Positions 24,452 to 34,131 are shown, counted from the first letter of the stretch. The stretch is 64,000 bases of DNA from JAAXHH01 sp965248395 (GCA_965248395.1 OZ252103.1:1860001-1924000), one strand, 5' to 3'. The notes: a model not told the origin generated them from the sequence alone. Translations and numbers: made by a program.

Positions 24452-26107
24452 GTGAACGTTATGGACACGACTTCGAAAAGCGAAAGGTCGAAGGAAGGGG
24501 ACCAGGAAAACCGCCCCCTGCGCAAGCCTTCGTTTACGAACATTTCCGGATCTCCGGTGGAGGAGCTTTACACGGCCGGAGACAGATCGGGTTCCGACTA
24601 CCTGCGCGACGAAGGGTTTCCGGGGCAGTTCCCCTATACCCGCGGGATACACGCCTCCCTTTACCGCGGCCGGCCATGGACCATCCGGCAGTTTTCCGGT
24701 TACGGCTCCGCGGCGGATTCCAACGCCCGTTTCAAGTTTCTCCTGGAGCAGGGACAAAACGGCCTGTCCGTGGCCTTTGACGTGCCGACGCTGATGGGAT
24801 TCGATTCCGATCACGCGTCCTCGGAAGGGGAAGTGGGCGTCTGCGGGGTCGCCATAGACACGCTGGAGGACATGGAGATCCTGTTCGCGGGAATCCCGCT
24901 GGACCGGATCAGCACGTCCATGACCATCAATGCCCCCGCCGCGGTGCTGCTGGCCATGTACCTGGCCGTGGCGGAGAAACGGGACATTCCGTGGACCGCG
25001 CTGCGGGGCACGCTGCAGAATGACATCCTGAAAGAATACATCGCACAGAAAGAGTGGATCTGTCCACCCGCTTCCGCGTTGAAATTCGTCACCGATACGG
25101 TCGTTTTCTGTACGGAGCGTGTTCCCCAGTGGAACCCCCTCAGCATCAGCGGGTACCACATCCGGGAGGCGGGCGCGACGGCCGCGCAGGAACTGGCCTT
25201 CACGCTGGCGGACGGTTTTGCCTACGTCGACGGGTGTCTTGCCGCCGGCCTCGAAGTCGACCGGTTCGCTTCGCGGCTGTCCTTCTTCTTCAACGCCCAT
25301 ATCGATTTCTTCGAAGAGATCGCAAAGTTCCGGGCCGCAAGACGGATCTGGGCGCGGCACATGCGCCACCGGTACGGCGCCCGGTCGGAGCGCTCCTGTA
25401 TGCTGCGCTTCCATACCCAGACCGCGGGTTGCAGCCTGACCGCCCAGCAGCCGGAAAACAACATCGTCCGCACGGCCGTGGAAGCCCTGTCCGCCGTGCT
25501 GGGAGGCACCCAGTCGCTCCATACCAACGCGCTGGACGAAGCCTATGCCCTGCCGTCGGGAAAGGCGGTCCGCATCGCCGTGCGAACCCAGCAGATCATC
25601 GCCCACGAAACCGGAGCGGCCGACACGATCGATCCTCTCGGAGGATCATACTACGTTGAATCACTTACGGACCGGCTGGAAGAGGAGGCCGAAGCCTATT
25701 TTGACAAGATCGACGCATTGGGGGGCATGGTGGCGGCCATCGAGGCGGGTTTCCCCCAGCGCGAAATCATGGCCGCGACCAATCGGTACCAGGCGGAGAT
25801 CGAAAACCGGGAGCGGATCATTGCGGGAGTCAACGAATTCGTCTCCCCGCAGGAGGGCGACATCGAGACGCTGCGCATCGACCCGCGCATCGAAAGGGAA
25901 CAGCGAAGCCGACTGGAATCGGTTCGACGGCGGAGGGACGACCTCGAGGCGGGAATCGCCCTCGAAGCTCTGAGAGCCGCGCTGCGGAAGGAGGAGAACG
26001 TCATGCCGTCCATGCTGGCCGCGGTCAAGGCCTACGCGACGCTGGGTGAAATCGTGGGCGTGTTGCAGGAAGTGCACGGGTTGTACGAGGAACCCGTCGT
26101 ATTCTAG
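24452..26107 (+). CDS. Methylmalonyl-CoA mutase family protein, catalytic (alpha) subunit
   Basis: 551 residues, the size of an MCM catalytic chain without the C-terminal cobalamin-binding domain. Seen are PYTRGIHASLYRGRPWTIRQFSG across the acyl-CoA site (shown in part), QNGLSVAFDVPTLMGFDSD, RGTLQNDILKEY, RFHTQTAGCSLTAQQPENN and IDPLGGSYYVE. It rearranges (R)-methylmalonyl-CoA and succinyl-CoA, or a related acyl-CoA, with B12. The separate small B12-binding subunit (DxHxxG) is not in this window. The start is GTG at 24452 with TTAAGG eight bases upstream; an ATG at 24461 is the alternative. It is co-oriented with the PLP gene 50 bases on. Confidence 0.9.
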   Translation: MNVMDTTSKSERSKEGDQENRPLRKPSFTNISGSPVEELYTAGDRSGSDYLRDEGFPGQFPYTRGIHASLYRGRPWTIRQFSGYGSAADSNARFKFLLEQGQNGLSVAFDVPTLMGFDSDHASSEGEVGVCGVAIDTLEDMEILFAGIPLDRISTSMTINAPAAVLLAMYLAVAEKRDIPWTALRGTLQNDILKEYIAQKEWICPPASALKFVTDTVVFCTERVPQWNPLSISGYHIREAGATAAQELAFTLADGFAYVDGCLAAGLEVDRFASRLSFFFNAHIDFFEEIAKFRAARRIWARHMRHRYGARSERSCMLRFHTQTAGCSLTAQQPENNIVRTAVEALSAVLGGTQSLHTNALDEAYALPSGKAVRIAVRTQQIIAHETGAADTIDPLGGSYYVESLTDRLEEEAEAYFDKIDALGGMVAAIEAGFPQREIMAATNRYQAEIENRERIIAGVNEFVSPQEGDIETLRIDPRIEREQRSRLESVRRRRDDLEAGIALEALRAALRKEENVMPSMLAAVKAYATLGEIVGVLQEVHGLYEEPVVF

Positions 26108-26157
26108 TTCGCACCGGCGGTTCGGCCGGGAGTCATTTCTCAAAGGAACCCGATTAC

Positions 26158-27339
26158 ATGAGTCGTCCAAACAAGGGATTGTCCACCCGTTCCGTTCATG
26201 GGGGGGAGCATCGTGACAAACCGTTTTCCGCGGTGACCAATCCAATCGTCCAGACATCCACATACGTATTTCAAAATACCCAGGAACTGATCGACTACAC
26301 TACGGGCGAAGTCGACCGTGAAGAATACGGACGCTACGGCAATCCCACCAAGTCAGTGGCGGAGCGCAAGATCGCCGAGCTGGAGGGCGGAGAGGATGCC
26401 GCGCTTTTTTCTTCCGGCATGAGCGCCTTCACTTCCGTGCTGTTCGCCATGCTCTCGTCCGGCGCCCACGTGATCGTCATGGACGAGTGTTACCGGCGCA
26501 GCCGCCAGTTCTGCAGGCAGATCCTTCCTAGATACAAGATCGACGTGACATTCGTTGAAACGGGTAATTACGATCAACTGGCTTCGGCGATCACCGACAG
26601 CACCCGACTTATCATATCCGAATCTCCCACGAATCCGTACCTGAACGTGATCGACCTGGAGAAGGTTACGGATATCGCAGCCCGTCATCGCGTCAAGGTG
26701 CTTATCGATGGTACTTTCGCCACGCCGTACAACCAGAAGCCCCTGGATTTCGGGATCGACCTGGTTCTCCACAGCGCCACCAAGTACCTGGGTGGCCACA
26801 ACGATCTGCTTTCCGGTGCGGTCGTGGGCAGCGCTCCCCTGGTCGCCGCCATCCGCGAGTTCCGCGACGTCACGGGCGGCATAGTCGATCCCCACGGAGC
26901 GTACCTGCTGATCCGGGGACTGAAGACGTTCGCCCTGCGCATGGAACAGCACAACGCAAATGGCCTGGCCGTCGCCCGCTTCCTGGATGGCCATCCCCGC
27001 ATACGGAGGACTTACTATCCGGGCCTGGAAAGCCACGCGAATTATGAGACGGCACGCAGGCAGATGAGCGGGTTCGGCGGGGTGGTGAGCTTCGAAGTGG
27101 ACGGCGACATGGAAACGGCCATCCGGTTCATCGATGCGTTGCGCATTCCCTACATCGCACCGAGCCTGGGGGGCGTGGAAAGCCTGATCGAACAGCCGGC
27201 CATCATGTCCTACTATGAGATGGACCGGTCCGAGCGGCTTCAGATCGGTATCAAGGATGAACTCGTCCGGTTTTCAGCAGGAATTGAAAACGCCGAAGAC
27301 CTGATCGCCGACCTGGAACAGGCCCTTGGGAAGATTTAG
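26158..27339 (+). CDS. Cys/Met metabolism PLP enzyme (cystathionine gamma-synthase/lyase family)
   Basis: 393 residues, standard length. Motifs: TSTYVFQNTQELIDYTTG with the Tyr near the active site, EYGRYGNPTKSVAERKIAELEGGEDAALFSSGM (in part), and the PLP lysine in LVLHSATKYLGGHND. The C-terminal SLGGVESLIEQPA carries the substrate-carboxylate site. The family makes or splits cystathionine, homocysteine or methionine, and the sequence does not separate these. A homocysteine link to adenosylhomocysteinase at 42 kb is possible but indirect. AAAGGAA precedes the ATG. Confidence 0.88.
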   Translation: MSRPNKGLSTRSVHGGEHRDKPFSAVTNPIVQTSTYVFQNTQELIDYTTGEVDREEYGRYGNPTKSVAERKIAELEGGEDAALFSSGMSAFTSVLFAMLSSGAHVIVMDECYRRSRQFCRQILPRYKIDVTFVETGNYDQLASAITDSTRLIISESPTNPYLNVIDLEKVTDIAARHRVKVLIDGTFATPYNQKPLDFGIDLVLHSATKYLGGHNDLLSGAVVGSAPLVAAIREFRDVTGGIVDPHGAYLLIRGLKTFALRMEQHNANGLAVARFLDGHPRIRRTYYPGLESHANYETARRQMSGFGGVVSFEVDGDMETAIRFIDALRIPYIAPSLGGVESLIEQPAIMSYYEMDRSERLQIGIKDELVRFSAGIENAEDLIADLEQALGKI

Positions 27340-27353
27340 GTATTGAGATCGAA

Positions 27354-27425
27354 CTCCGGGGCCAGGATTCGAACCTGGATAACCAGAACCAAAATCTGGT
27401 GTCCTGCCAATTGAACGACCCCGGA
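27354..27425 (-). tRNA. tRNA-Gln (anticodon TTG)
   Basis: A complete 72-base cloverleaf on the minus strand: acceptor TCCGGGG/CCCCGGA with discriminator G, D stem GTTC/GGAC, anticodon stem CCAGA/TCTGG with loop TTTTGGT, T stem CCAGG/CCTGG with loop TTCGAAT. The weak U1-A72 pair and G73 fit glutaminyl-tRNA identity. The 3' CCA is not encoded. Its 5' end is 4 bases after the lipoprotein stop codon, and its 3' end 14 bases from the end of the convergent PLP gene. Confidence 0.97.
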
Positions 27426-27429
27426 AAAC

Positions 27430-27828
27430 CTACGGTCCTGTCGGCGTTACGGACCGGAAGACATCCGCAAGCGAGACGATCTCACACGCACCGGTATTCG
27501 CGTCTCTTTCGACCTGATATCTGAAGACGGTATCCGCGGTTACTTCCAGCGTGTCCCGTACAACTCCGGAACATGTGGCCGAATCCACCGAAAGGATGTG
27601 GGTCCCGGGAGAGACCGAACGAAACTCGGTGTATCCTCCAATCTCCAGTTCCCTCTTGTCTCCGGCCAGATCGACGCGGATGGTTTCGGTGCTGCCCAGC
27701 GTATTGAACACGGTCAGCAGGAATGTGTCCTCGCCCCCACAGGACGCGACGAAAAGAGCCGCAAAAAGCAGGGTGGTGGTCCTGCCGGGACGTCTGCGAT
27801 CGGGTCCTGCGCCATCGATTCCATCCAT
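27430..27828 (-). CDS. Small predicted lipoprotein
   Basis: 132 residues. A basic N terminus (RRRPGRTTT) leads to a hydrophobic stretch and the lipobox FVASC-GGED, giving a mature lipoprotein of about 100 residues. The rest is beta-rich (FLLTVFNTLGSTETIRVDL, TEFRSVSPGTHILSVDS, ATCSGVVRDTLEV) with two further cysteines that could pair. No family is recognised. The Gly/Asp after the cysteine gives no firm clue to inner or outer membrane. It lies immediately upstream of tRNA-Gln on the same strand and could share its transcript. Confidence 0.6.
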   Translation of the reverse strand: MDGIDGAGPDRRRPGRTTTLLFAALFVASCGGEDTFLLTVFNTLGSTETIRVDLAGDKRELEIGGYTEFRSVSPGTHILSVDSATCSGVVRDTLEVTADTVFRYQVERDANTGACEIVSLADVFRSVTPTGP

Positions 27829-28025
27829 GGGGAATACCTGAAAACGGTACGGCCACGGTCAAAGCACCAAAGCCCGGTCCAGCACGCCGCGGCGCGGTTC
27901 CGATGAACCCCATGTCGCGCGGCGTCGCCATCCGGTCCGGCACAATCTACCCGGGCCGGCGCCTGGTGTCAATTGTAAGTTGCCACCGCACCGGGAACTA
28001 CGGGGCTTCGAATGACCTAATCCGC

Positions 28026-28054
28026 TTGACAGAGTCTCCATCCGAATGTATCAT
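28026..28054 (+). promoter_or_regulatory. Promoter of the binding-protein / two-component operon
   Basis: TTGACA (28026-28031), 17-base spacer, TATCAT (28049-28054). Transcription would start near 28061, which rules out upstream start codons in the long open frame and supports the ATG at 28110. Confidence 0.7.
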
Positions 28055-28109
28055 GAAGGTGCTCACGCGATTCCCCTCTTACAGATCAGGATTGAAAGGC
28101 GGTGTTTTC

Positions 28110-29747
28110 ATGCTGAAATTACGGCATCTCCTTTGCAAACACCTGTTCACTTACACTTTCCTCCTGGCTTTGCCCTTGATCTGTCCACCGGATACCGCCC
28201 GGGGCCAGGTGACGGGGGACCCTGTCCGAAACGGCGATACGGTCACCATTGGTAAAGTGGCCGCCGGGAACCTTACCTTCCACCCCTCGTTCAACAGCCT
28301 GGGCGTGGAAAGAGAGATCGCCGCGTTGATTTACGGTGAAGGCCTTCTGCGTGTGGACGAGACAGGCACACCGACGGACGGACTGGCCTATCTGCCCATC
28401 AAACTTTCGGACGGCCGCGACTGGGTGTTCCGGCTGAAACAGGGCATTGAATTCCACGATGGGGAATCGCTGACCGCCGATGATGTGATCTTCACCTACA
28501 CGCGGTACAAGGCGTCCCGCGTGTACGATCCAATCTTCCACCGTTATTTCCAGAACCTTCAGGAAATCTCCACCCTGGATCAGCATACCGTCCGATTTAT
28601 CATGAAATCGCCGATCGAGGCCTTCCCCAACCGCCTTGCCGCGCTGCCTATTTTACCCAGGCATCAACTTGACCGCGGCCTGTTCGCCGACGCCGGTAAG
28701 CAACTCGAAACGACCCGGCCGATCGGACTGGGGCCGTTCCAGGTCGAATCCTGGCCCGTCTTCGACACGGTGATGCTCACGGCAAACGAACGTTGGCACC
28801 GGGGCCGCGCGAACCTGGACCGGGTGGTTTACCGGTTCTATCCGACCTCGGAAGCCCTGCAGGCGGCCTTTATCGTCCGGGAGGTCGACCTCATCGAAGT
28901 GGAACGCGACGGCACGCTCAAGGATCTGAAAAGGGCGCGGTCCGATGCGAAAATCCAGGCAATCGTGCCTGGAAACCGCGCCTTCTCCGCGGTGTTCTAC
29001 AATCACCGCCATCCTCTGCTTTCCCAATCGGTCATTCGCCGGTCATTGACCTATGCCACGAACCGGCAACGCATCCTGGACGAGGTGCTTGTTCGCGGTG
29101 CCGGGGTGTTGGCTCATAGTCCCATACACCCCGATTTCGAGTTTAAAGGCGGCGCGGTGGGATTCGATTACAGTCCGCGCGAAGCCCTCGAGCTGTTGCG
29201 TCTCGAGGGATGGTGGGACAGTGACGGTGACGGGTTCCTCGACCGGGAAGGGCAGCCCCTCGGATTCGAACTGCTTTTTCCCCGGGGACAGTCGTCCGCC
29301 GAAAAGACGGTGCGCGTCATCAAGTTGAATCTGAACCACATCGGAATCCAGGTGGTTCCCGTACCCGTCACGCAGAAAGAACTGGTCCAGCGGCTCGATA
29401 TCGGCAGCTACGAAGCGGCGCTGTTCGTTCAGGATTTCGAACCTACGCCGGATGATCTGTACGCGGTCTTTCATTCGGAAAGCATCGGACTGGGCAACAT
29501 GCTCGGTTACCGCAGCCGCCAGGTCGATCGCAACATAAATTTCCTGTTCGGACTGGCCGATCAGGTCAGCGCGGCCCCCGTCTATCAACAACTCGAGATG
29601 GTATTGATCCGGGACCAGCCCTGCATGTTCCTCTACTTCGTCGATACACGATACGTCGCGTACGATCCCGCCTTAAAAAACCTGGGTCCCCCGGGTGAAG
29701 CGCTCCGTTCGCCTGCAGCCTGGTACCGGACCTTCGACTCCCCTTGA
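28110..29747 (+). CDS. ABC-type peptide-binding protein (family 5), operon partner of a two-component system
   Basis: 545 residues. A signal peptide spans about 1-33 (hydrophobic core YTFLLALPLICPP), followed by a DppA/OppA-type fold: SLGVEREIAALIYGEGLL, WVFRLKQGIEFHDGESLTADDVIFTY, and VIRRSLTYATNRQRIL with the conserved Arg/Tyr pair. It should bind a peptide or similar solute in the periplasm. No permease or ATPase genes are near. Its TGA overlaps the region where the histidine kinase begins, so it may serve signal input rather than import. AAAGGCGG lies upstream of the ATG. Confidence 0.88.
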   Translation: MLKLRHLLCKHLFTYTFLLALPLICPPDTARGQVTGDPVRNGDTVTIGKVAAGNLTFHPSFNSLGVEREIAALIYGEGLLRVDETGTPTDGLAYLPIKLSDGRDWVFRLKQGIEFHDGESLTADDVIFTYTRYKASRVYDPIFHRYFQNLQEISTLDQHTVRFIMKSPIEAFPNRLAALPILPRHQLDRGLFADAGKQLETTRPIGLGPFQVESWPVFDTVMLTANERWHRGRANLDRVVYRFYPTSEALQAAFIVREVDLIEVERDGTLKDLKRARSDAKIQAIVPGNRAFSAVFYNHRHPLLSQSVIRRSLTYATNRQRILDEVLVRGAGVLAHSPIHPDFEFKGGAVGFDYSPREALELLRLEGWWDSDGDGFLDREGQPLGFELLFPRGQSSAEKTVRVIKLNLNHIGIQVVPVPVTQKELVQRLDIGSYEAALFVQDFEPTPDDLYAVFHSESIGLGNMLGYRSRQVDRNINFLFGLADQVSAAPVYQQLEMVLIRDQPCMFLYFVDTRYVAYDPALKNLGPPGEALRSPAAWYRTFDSP

Positions 29748-29761
29748 CGGCACACAAACCC

Positions 29762-31609
29762 ATGGTTCCCAAGATCCTACGTGAAGGATTGTTGCCGCGT
29801 CTGCTCGTATCTCATATCGCCCTGGCCACCATCCCGGTGCTGATCGTCGGCCTGCTTCTGCTCGCGACGGCCCGCCGTTCGATCGAAGATACGGTGGCCG
29901 ACGGCAACCTGGAGGTCGCGCGCAGGGCAAGCAACGAGATACGTCTGTACATCGAACAGGCACAGCGCGTGATCGACCTGGCCGCAGACAATATGGACAT
30001 GATCGACGCCACGGACATGGTGTACCAGAAACTGATCGACAACCTGGTCATCCGGCAGGAATTCCTCAGCGAACTGGCCGTGTTGGATCTTACGGGCCGG
30101 GAGACGCTGACCACCCGTCTTGAAGGGCGTCTGAGGACGCGGGCAGACCTGGAACTCCCTCCGGGCGACGGCACCTCGATTTCCCCCGTGTTTATCTCGA
30201 GCGACGGACTGCCCGTGGTGACGATCACCGTGCCCGTGCGGCGGTTCAGCGAGCACTCGGGATACCTGGCCGCGCTGGTGAACCTCAAGGACATGTGGGA
30301 CCTGGTGGACAACATTCAACTGGGAGAGGGACAGACGGAAGGATTCGGAAACGCCTATGTCGCGACAGGAACCGGGCGCCTGATCGCCCATCCCGAAAGG
30401 GAACGGGTATACCGGCAGGATGATCTTTCCATGTCTCCCGTGGGAAAGGCGCTGAGTGAACAGCAAAGCGGTACGCTGGTCTACACCGGACCCCTGGGAG
30501 AAGTGGTCGCCGCTTTCGCGACGGTCGAATCGCTCGGGTGGAAGGTCGTCATCGAGCAACCGACGGCGAAGGCCTTCGCCCGGTCGCAGGACATGATCCT
30601 GGGCATCAGTGTGCTCATGGCCATCAGCGCGGCAGTCGCCTCCCTGATCGGAATCCTGGTCGTACGAAAGATCGTCCGGCCGATCTACGAACTGGTGCGG
30701 GGCGCGCAGTTGTTCGCCCGGGGCAGGTTGACGCATACCATTGAAACGCCGGGGCATGGAGAACTGACCACCCTGGCCCGTGAGTTTAACCAGATGGCGA
30801 GGGAATTACTGGAGAAAGAACGCCGCCTCAAACAAGCCGAACGTCTGGCCACGCTGAGCAAGTTCGCCACCATTCTGTCCCATGAGATACGCAACCCGCT
30901 CAATTCGATGATTATCAACCTGAGGATACTCAAGCGGGATATGGAAAAGCACAACGGCGATACTCGAAAACAGGGCGGTCACTATGAGAAGGTAATATCG
31001 GAAATCTGGCGTATCGACAGCCTCGTCGAGAACTTCCTGAACTACGCCAGGCCACCGGAACTGATGCCTTTTCCCCACGACATCAACGTTGTGCTTGACG
31101 AGGTCGTCGCGATCCACCAGGGTACGGCGCAGGAACGGGGCGTAAGCATAGTAACCCGGTACCAGGGGGAGGAACTGATGGTGTTCGTCGACATCAACCA
31201 GATCAAGCAGGTGTTCCTGAACATCATGCTGAACGCCTTCGATGCCATGGAAAAGGGCGGTACACTGACGATATCCACAAAGTTGGTGCCGCCCTTGCAA
31301 AGCAACGACCTGACCGGGGGCGACTTCGGGACAAACCCCCACGTGAACGTAACGTTCGCCGATACGGGGCGTGGCATCGATCCGGACCGGATATCCCGTA
31401 TATTCGAGGTGTACTATACCTCCAAGTCAACCGGTACTGGTCTGGGCCTGCCCATTGCGCAGCAGATCGTGGAGAAGCACGGGGGCAGGATCTCGGTCGA
31501 AAGCGAACCGGGTACCAGGACAACCTTCACCTTGTCATTGCCGGTGCTGGAAGCAAACGCGGCCGAGCCGGTCTCCGGACAACACTCCGAGTCGGTCGGC
31601 GCAGAATAG
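29762..31609 (+). CDS. Sensor histidine kinase (NtrB/ZraS-like, Cache and HAMP domains)
   Basis: 615 residues. TM1 lies at about 13-36 and a periplasmic dCache-like sensor at about 40-275, with SPVFISSDGLPVVTITVPV. TM2 is near 282-305, then HAMP (RKIVRPIYELVRGAQLFARG). HisKA has phospho-His374 in LSHEIRNPLNSM, and the ATPase has NIMLNAFDAMEKGG, DTGRGID and GTGLGLPIA. It should autophosphorylate and pass phosphate to the sigma54 regulator 36 bases downstream. A TTG at 29744 overlapping the binding-protein stop is an alternative start adding six residues. Confidence 0.9.
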   Translation: MVPKILREGLLPRLLVSHIALATIPVLIVGLLLLATARRSIEDTVADGNLEVARRASNEIRLYIEQAQRVIDLAADNMDMIDATDMVYQKLIDNLVIRQEFLSELAVLDLTGRETLTTRLEGRLRTRADLELPPGDGTSISPVFISSDGLPVVTITVPVRRFSEHSGYLAALVNLKDMWDLVDNIQLGEGQTEGFGNAYVATGTGRLIAHPERERVYRQDDLSMSPVGKALSEQQSGTLVYTGPLGEVVAAFATVESLGWKVVIEQPTAKAFARSQDMILGISVLMAISAAVASLIGILVVRKIVRPIYELVRGAQLFARGRLTHTIETPGHGELTTLAREFNQMARELLEKERRLKQAERLATLSKFATILSHEIRNPLNSMIINLRILKRDMEKHNGDTRKQGGHYEKVISEIWRIDSLVENFLNYARPPELMPFPHDINVVLDEVVAIHQGTAQERGVSIVTRYQGEELMVFVDINQIKQVFLNIMLNAFDAMEKGGTLTISTKLVPPLQSNDLTGGDFGTNPHVNVTFADTGRGIDPDRISRIFEVYYTSKSTGTGLGLPIAQQIVEKHGGRISVESEPGTRTTFTLSLPVLEANAAEPVSGQHSESVGAE

Positions 31610-31645
31610 CCTGCCGATCCAGGCAGAGCGGAACAGAGGAAACCT

Positions 31646-32995
31646 ATGGAGCGTATCCTGATCGCGGAAGATGACCGGAACACCCGGGAAGGACTGGTAG
31701 AGTTACTATCGGACGAGGGGTATAAAGTTACGGGCGTGTCAGACGGTGAGCAGGCCTATGAAACGACCCGAAAGCATCATTTCGACGTTTTGCTTACCGA
31801 CATGAAAATGCCCCGTGTGAACGGCCTGAACCTGATCAAGCGAGTGACCGGCACTTCTCCGGAAACGAGTATCATCATGATGACCGCTTTCGCCACGGTG
31901 GAGACGGCCGTCAAGGCGATGCGCGACGGCGCGTTTTCCTACCTGACCAAGCCGCTGAAGGTCGAAGAACTGCTCGCTGCGATCCAGGGCGCACTGCAGG
32001 AGAAAACACACAGGCAGCGCATGGCGTCGTCGCCGCCGCGGTCTTCCTCCATCCCCGATCCCGACATCATTGGCGAAAGCGACCAGATTAAACGCATATT
32101 TAAAAGGGTGGAAAAGGTCGCCAGGGCCAATACCACGGTCCTGCTGCTGGGTGAAAGCGGTACGGGCAAGAGCCTGATCGCCCGTGCGATACACGCGAAG
32201 AGCTACCGCAAGGACCAGCCTTTCGTGGACGTAAGTTGCGCCTCCATTCCTGAAGGGCTGCTTGAAAGCGAGCTCTTCGGTACCGAAAAGGGGGCGTATA
32301 CCGGTGCGTTGAACAAGACGCGAAAAGGGTACTTCGAACGGGCGGCCGGGGGCACGATATTCCTGGATGAAATCGGTGAAATAAGCAGTACCGTCCAGGT
32401 CAAGCTGCTTCGGGTGCTGCAGGAACGGCGATTCGAAAGGCTCGGCGGAACCGAACCGCTGCATATTGACGTCCGGGTGGTCGCGGCTACAAACAGCAAC
32501 CTGGAAGATGCTGTCGCGGAGGGACGTTACCGGCAGGACCTTTACTACCGGCTCAATGTCATACCCCTCGTCGTGCCTCCCCTTCGAGACCACAGGGAAG
32601 ACATCCCGCTGCTCATCGACTATTTCATCCGGAAATACACACAGGAGAACGAGCTCGGAGAAAAGTACATTTCCGACGACGCCCTGGAGATCTGCATGGG
32701 GTACGACTGGCCGGGAAACATCCGGGAAGTGGAGAACGCCATCGAGAGCGCCGTGGTGTTGAGTGACGGCGAATCCATCCTTCCCGACCATCTGCCGGAT
32801 TTTACCTCCATGCCCGCCATAGTGTCGAGTACCGGCGCCAGCCAGGGTTCCCTGAAGGAATCCAGGGGACAGGCGGAAAAACTGCTCATTCAGCAAGCGC
32901 TGCTGGAGTCCGGCGGCAACCGCACGCGCGCGGCGGAATCGCTCGGGGTGACAGTAAGGACCATTCAGTACAAGATCAAAAAATACGATCTTTAG
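31646..32995 (+). CDS. Sigma54-dependent response regulator (NtrC family)
   Basis: 449 residues in three domains. The receiver (1-120) has acidic Asp9-Asp10, phosphoacceptor Asp52 in LLTDMKMP, and the Thr and Lys switch residues. The AAA+ domain (about 138-370) has Walker A GESGTGKS, the sigma54-contact loop ESELFGTEKGAYTGA (GAYTGA in place of the commoner GAFTGA), Walker B GGTIFLDEIGE and the arginine-finger region. The Fis-type helix-turn-helix is GGNRTRAAESLGVTVRTIQ. It activates sigma54 promoters when phosphorylated by the adjacent kinase. Targets are unknown; no convincing -24/-12 promoter was seen in the window. AGAGGAAA precedes the ATG. Confidence 0.95.
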   Translation: MERILIAEDDRNTREGLVELLSDEGYKVTGVSDGEQAYETTRKHHFDVLLTDMKMPRVNGLNLIKRVTGTSPETSIIMMTAFATVETAVKAMRDGAFSYLTKPLKVEELLAAIQGALQEKTHRQRMASSPPRSSSIPDPDIIGESDQIKRIFKRVEKVARANTTVLLLGESGTGKSLIARAIHAKSYRKDQPFVDVSCASIPEGLLESELFGTEKGAYTGALNKTRKGYFERAAGGTIFLDEIGEISSTVQVKLLRVLQERRFERLGGTEPLHIDVRVVAATNSNLEDAVAEGRYRQDLYYRLNVIPLVVPPLRDHREDIPLLIDYFIRKYTQENELGEKYISDDALEICMGYDWPGNIREVENAIESAVVLSDGESILPDHLPDFTSMPAIVSSTGASQGSLKESRGQAEKLLIQQALLESGGNRTRAAESLGVTVRTIQYKIKKYDL

Positions 32996-33061
32996 ATCTG
33001 TTTCTTCCAGGTAGATGCTTCCTACGTCCATGCAAGAGGCAGATCCAGGCAGAGCCGGGAC

Positions 33062-33919
33062 ATGGAAACGAAATCCATCACCGTATCCGTCGTGATCCCC
33101 ACGTTCAACCGCGAGGAACGGCTGCCGGCTGCGATCCGGTCCGTGCTGAACCAGTCGCTGCCGCCCTCCGAAATCATCGTGATCGATGATGGTTCCACGG
33201 ACGCAACCGCGGATTGTATAAAGTCTTTTCCCGAAGTACGGTACATTCACCAGGAAAACTTGGGAGTCAGCCAGGCCAGAAACCATGGCATAAGAGCGGC
33301 GGAACACGAATGGATCGCCTTTCTCGACTCCGATGACGAATGGCTGCCTCACAAGCTGGAACGACAGTGCGAAGCCTTGGAACACCAGCCGCAATATCGG
33401 TTTTGCCACACTGATGAAATCTGGATCCGCAAGGGCAGGCGGGTCAATCCCATGAAGAAACACGCAAAACCCGGGGGATTCATCTTCAACCATTGCCTGC
33501 CCCTGTGTGTCATATCCCCGTCATCCGCGTTGATACACCGTGGCCTGTTCGAGCGCTACGGTACATTCGATCCGGAATTGCCGGTTTGCGAAGACTACGA
33601 TATGTGGCTGCGCATCTGTGCAAGGGAACCCGTGCTTCTCGTTGACGAGCCCCTGCTGAAGAAGTTCGGCGGCCACGAAGACCAGTTGTCGCACGCTTAC
33701 TGGGGCATGGACCGGTTTCGTATTCACGCACTGGAAAACCTGGTCCGAAGCGGCGTATTGGAGGAGGAGGCGTTGGCCGGCGCCGTGGCCACACTTTGCC
33801 AGAAAATCGACATATACGCCAACGGTGCCGCGAAGCGGCGCAAATTCGAGGAAGCGGAAACCTACAGGGTTAAGAAACGATACTACGAAGCACGTTTCGC
33901 CGCTGTTATAAGCGGCTGA
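33062..33919 (+). CDS. Family 2 glycosyltransferase
   Basis: 285 residues, a cytoplasmic or peripheral GT-A enzyme without membrane helices. Nucleotide-sugar motifs are VVIPTFNREERL, IVIDDGSTD, NLGVSQARNHGI and FLDSDDEW with the DxD-like metal site. VCEDYDMWLRI supplies the general-base ED region. It transfers a sugar to a glycan or lipid; donor and acceptor are not evident. It is 66 bases after the response regulator, so it is probably last in that operon. No other glycan genes surround it. Confidence 0.88.
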   Translation: METKSITVSVVIPTFNREERLPAAIRSVLNQSLPPSEIIVIDDGSTDATADCIKSFPEVRYIHQENLGVSQARNHGIRAAEHEWIAFLDSDDEWLPHKLERQCEALEHQPQYRFCHTDEIWIRKGRRVNPMKKHAKPGGFIFNHCLPLCVISPSSALIHRGLFERYGTFDPELPVCEDYDMWLRICAREPVLLVDEPLLKKFGGHEDQLSHAYWGMDRFRIHALENLVRSGVLEEEALAGAVATLCQKIDIYANGAAKRRKFEEAETYRVKKRYYEARFAAVISG

Positions 33920-34131
33920 TCTTATGCAAAATCTTTCATAGCGATCCGAAGCGGCTTTCCGGTTGCGGTCCACACCGGTCGTGCTTCGATATGAGAAACC
34001 AGCAAAGTTTCCCTTCTTCAGAGCGGGAGCCGTCGGTTCGGATATACCGGCATGCTATTTGCGCATGCGTATCATTCGGTTAGTTGTATTAACTTAGCAG
34101 AACCGCTGTATCAACAGGAAGGTTTCTGCCA

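Noticed and set aside
24395..25606. 403-codon minus-strand frame opposite the mutase gene
   Set aside because: The mutase is strongly conserved and the minus frame is compositionally odd with no motifs.
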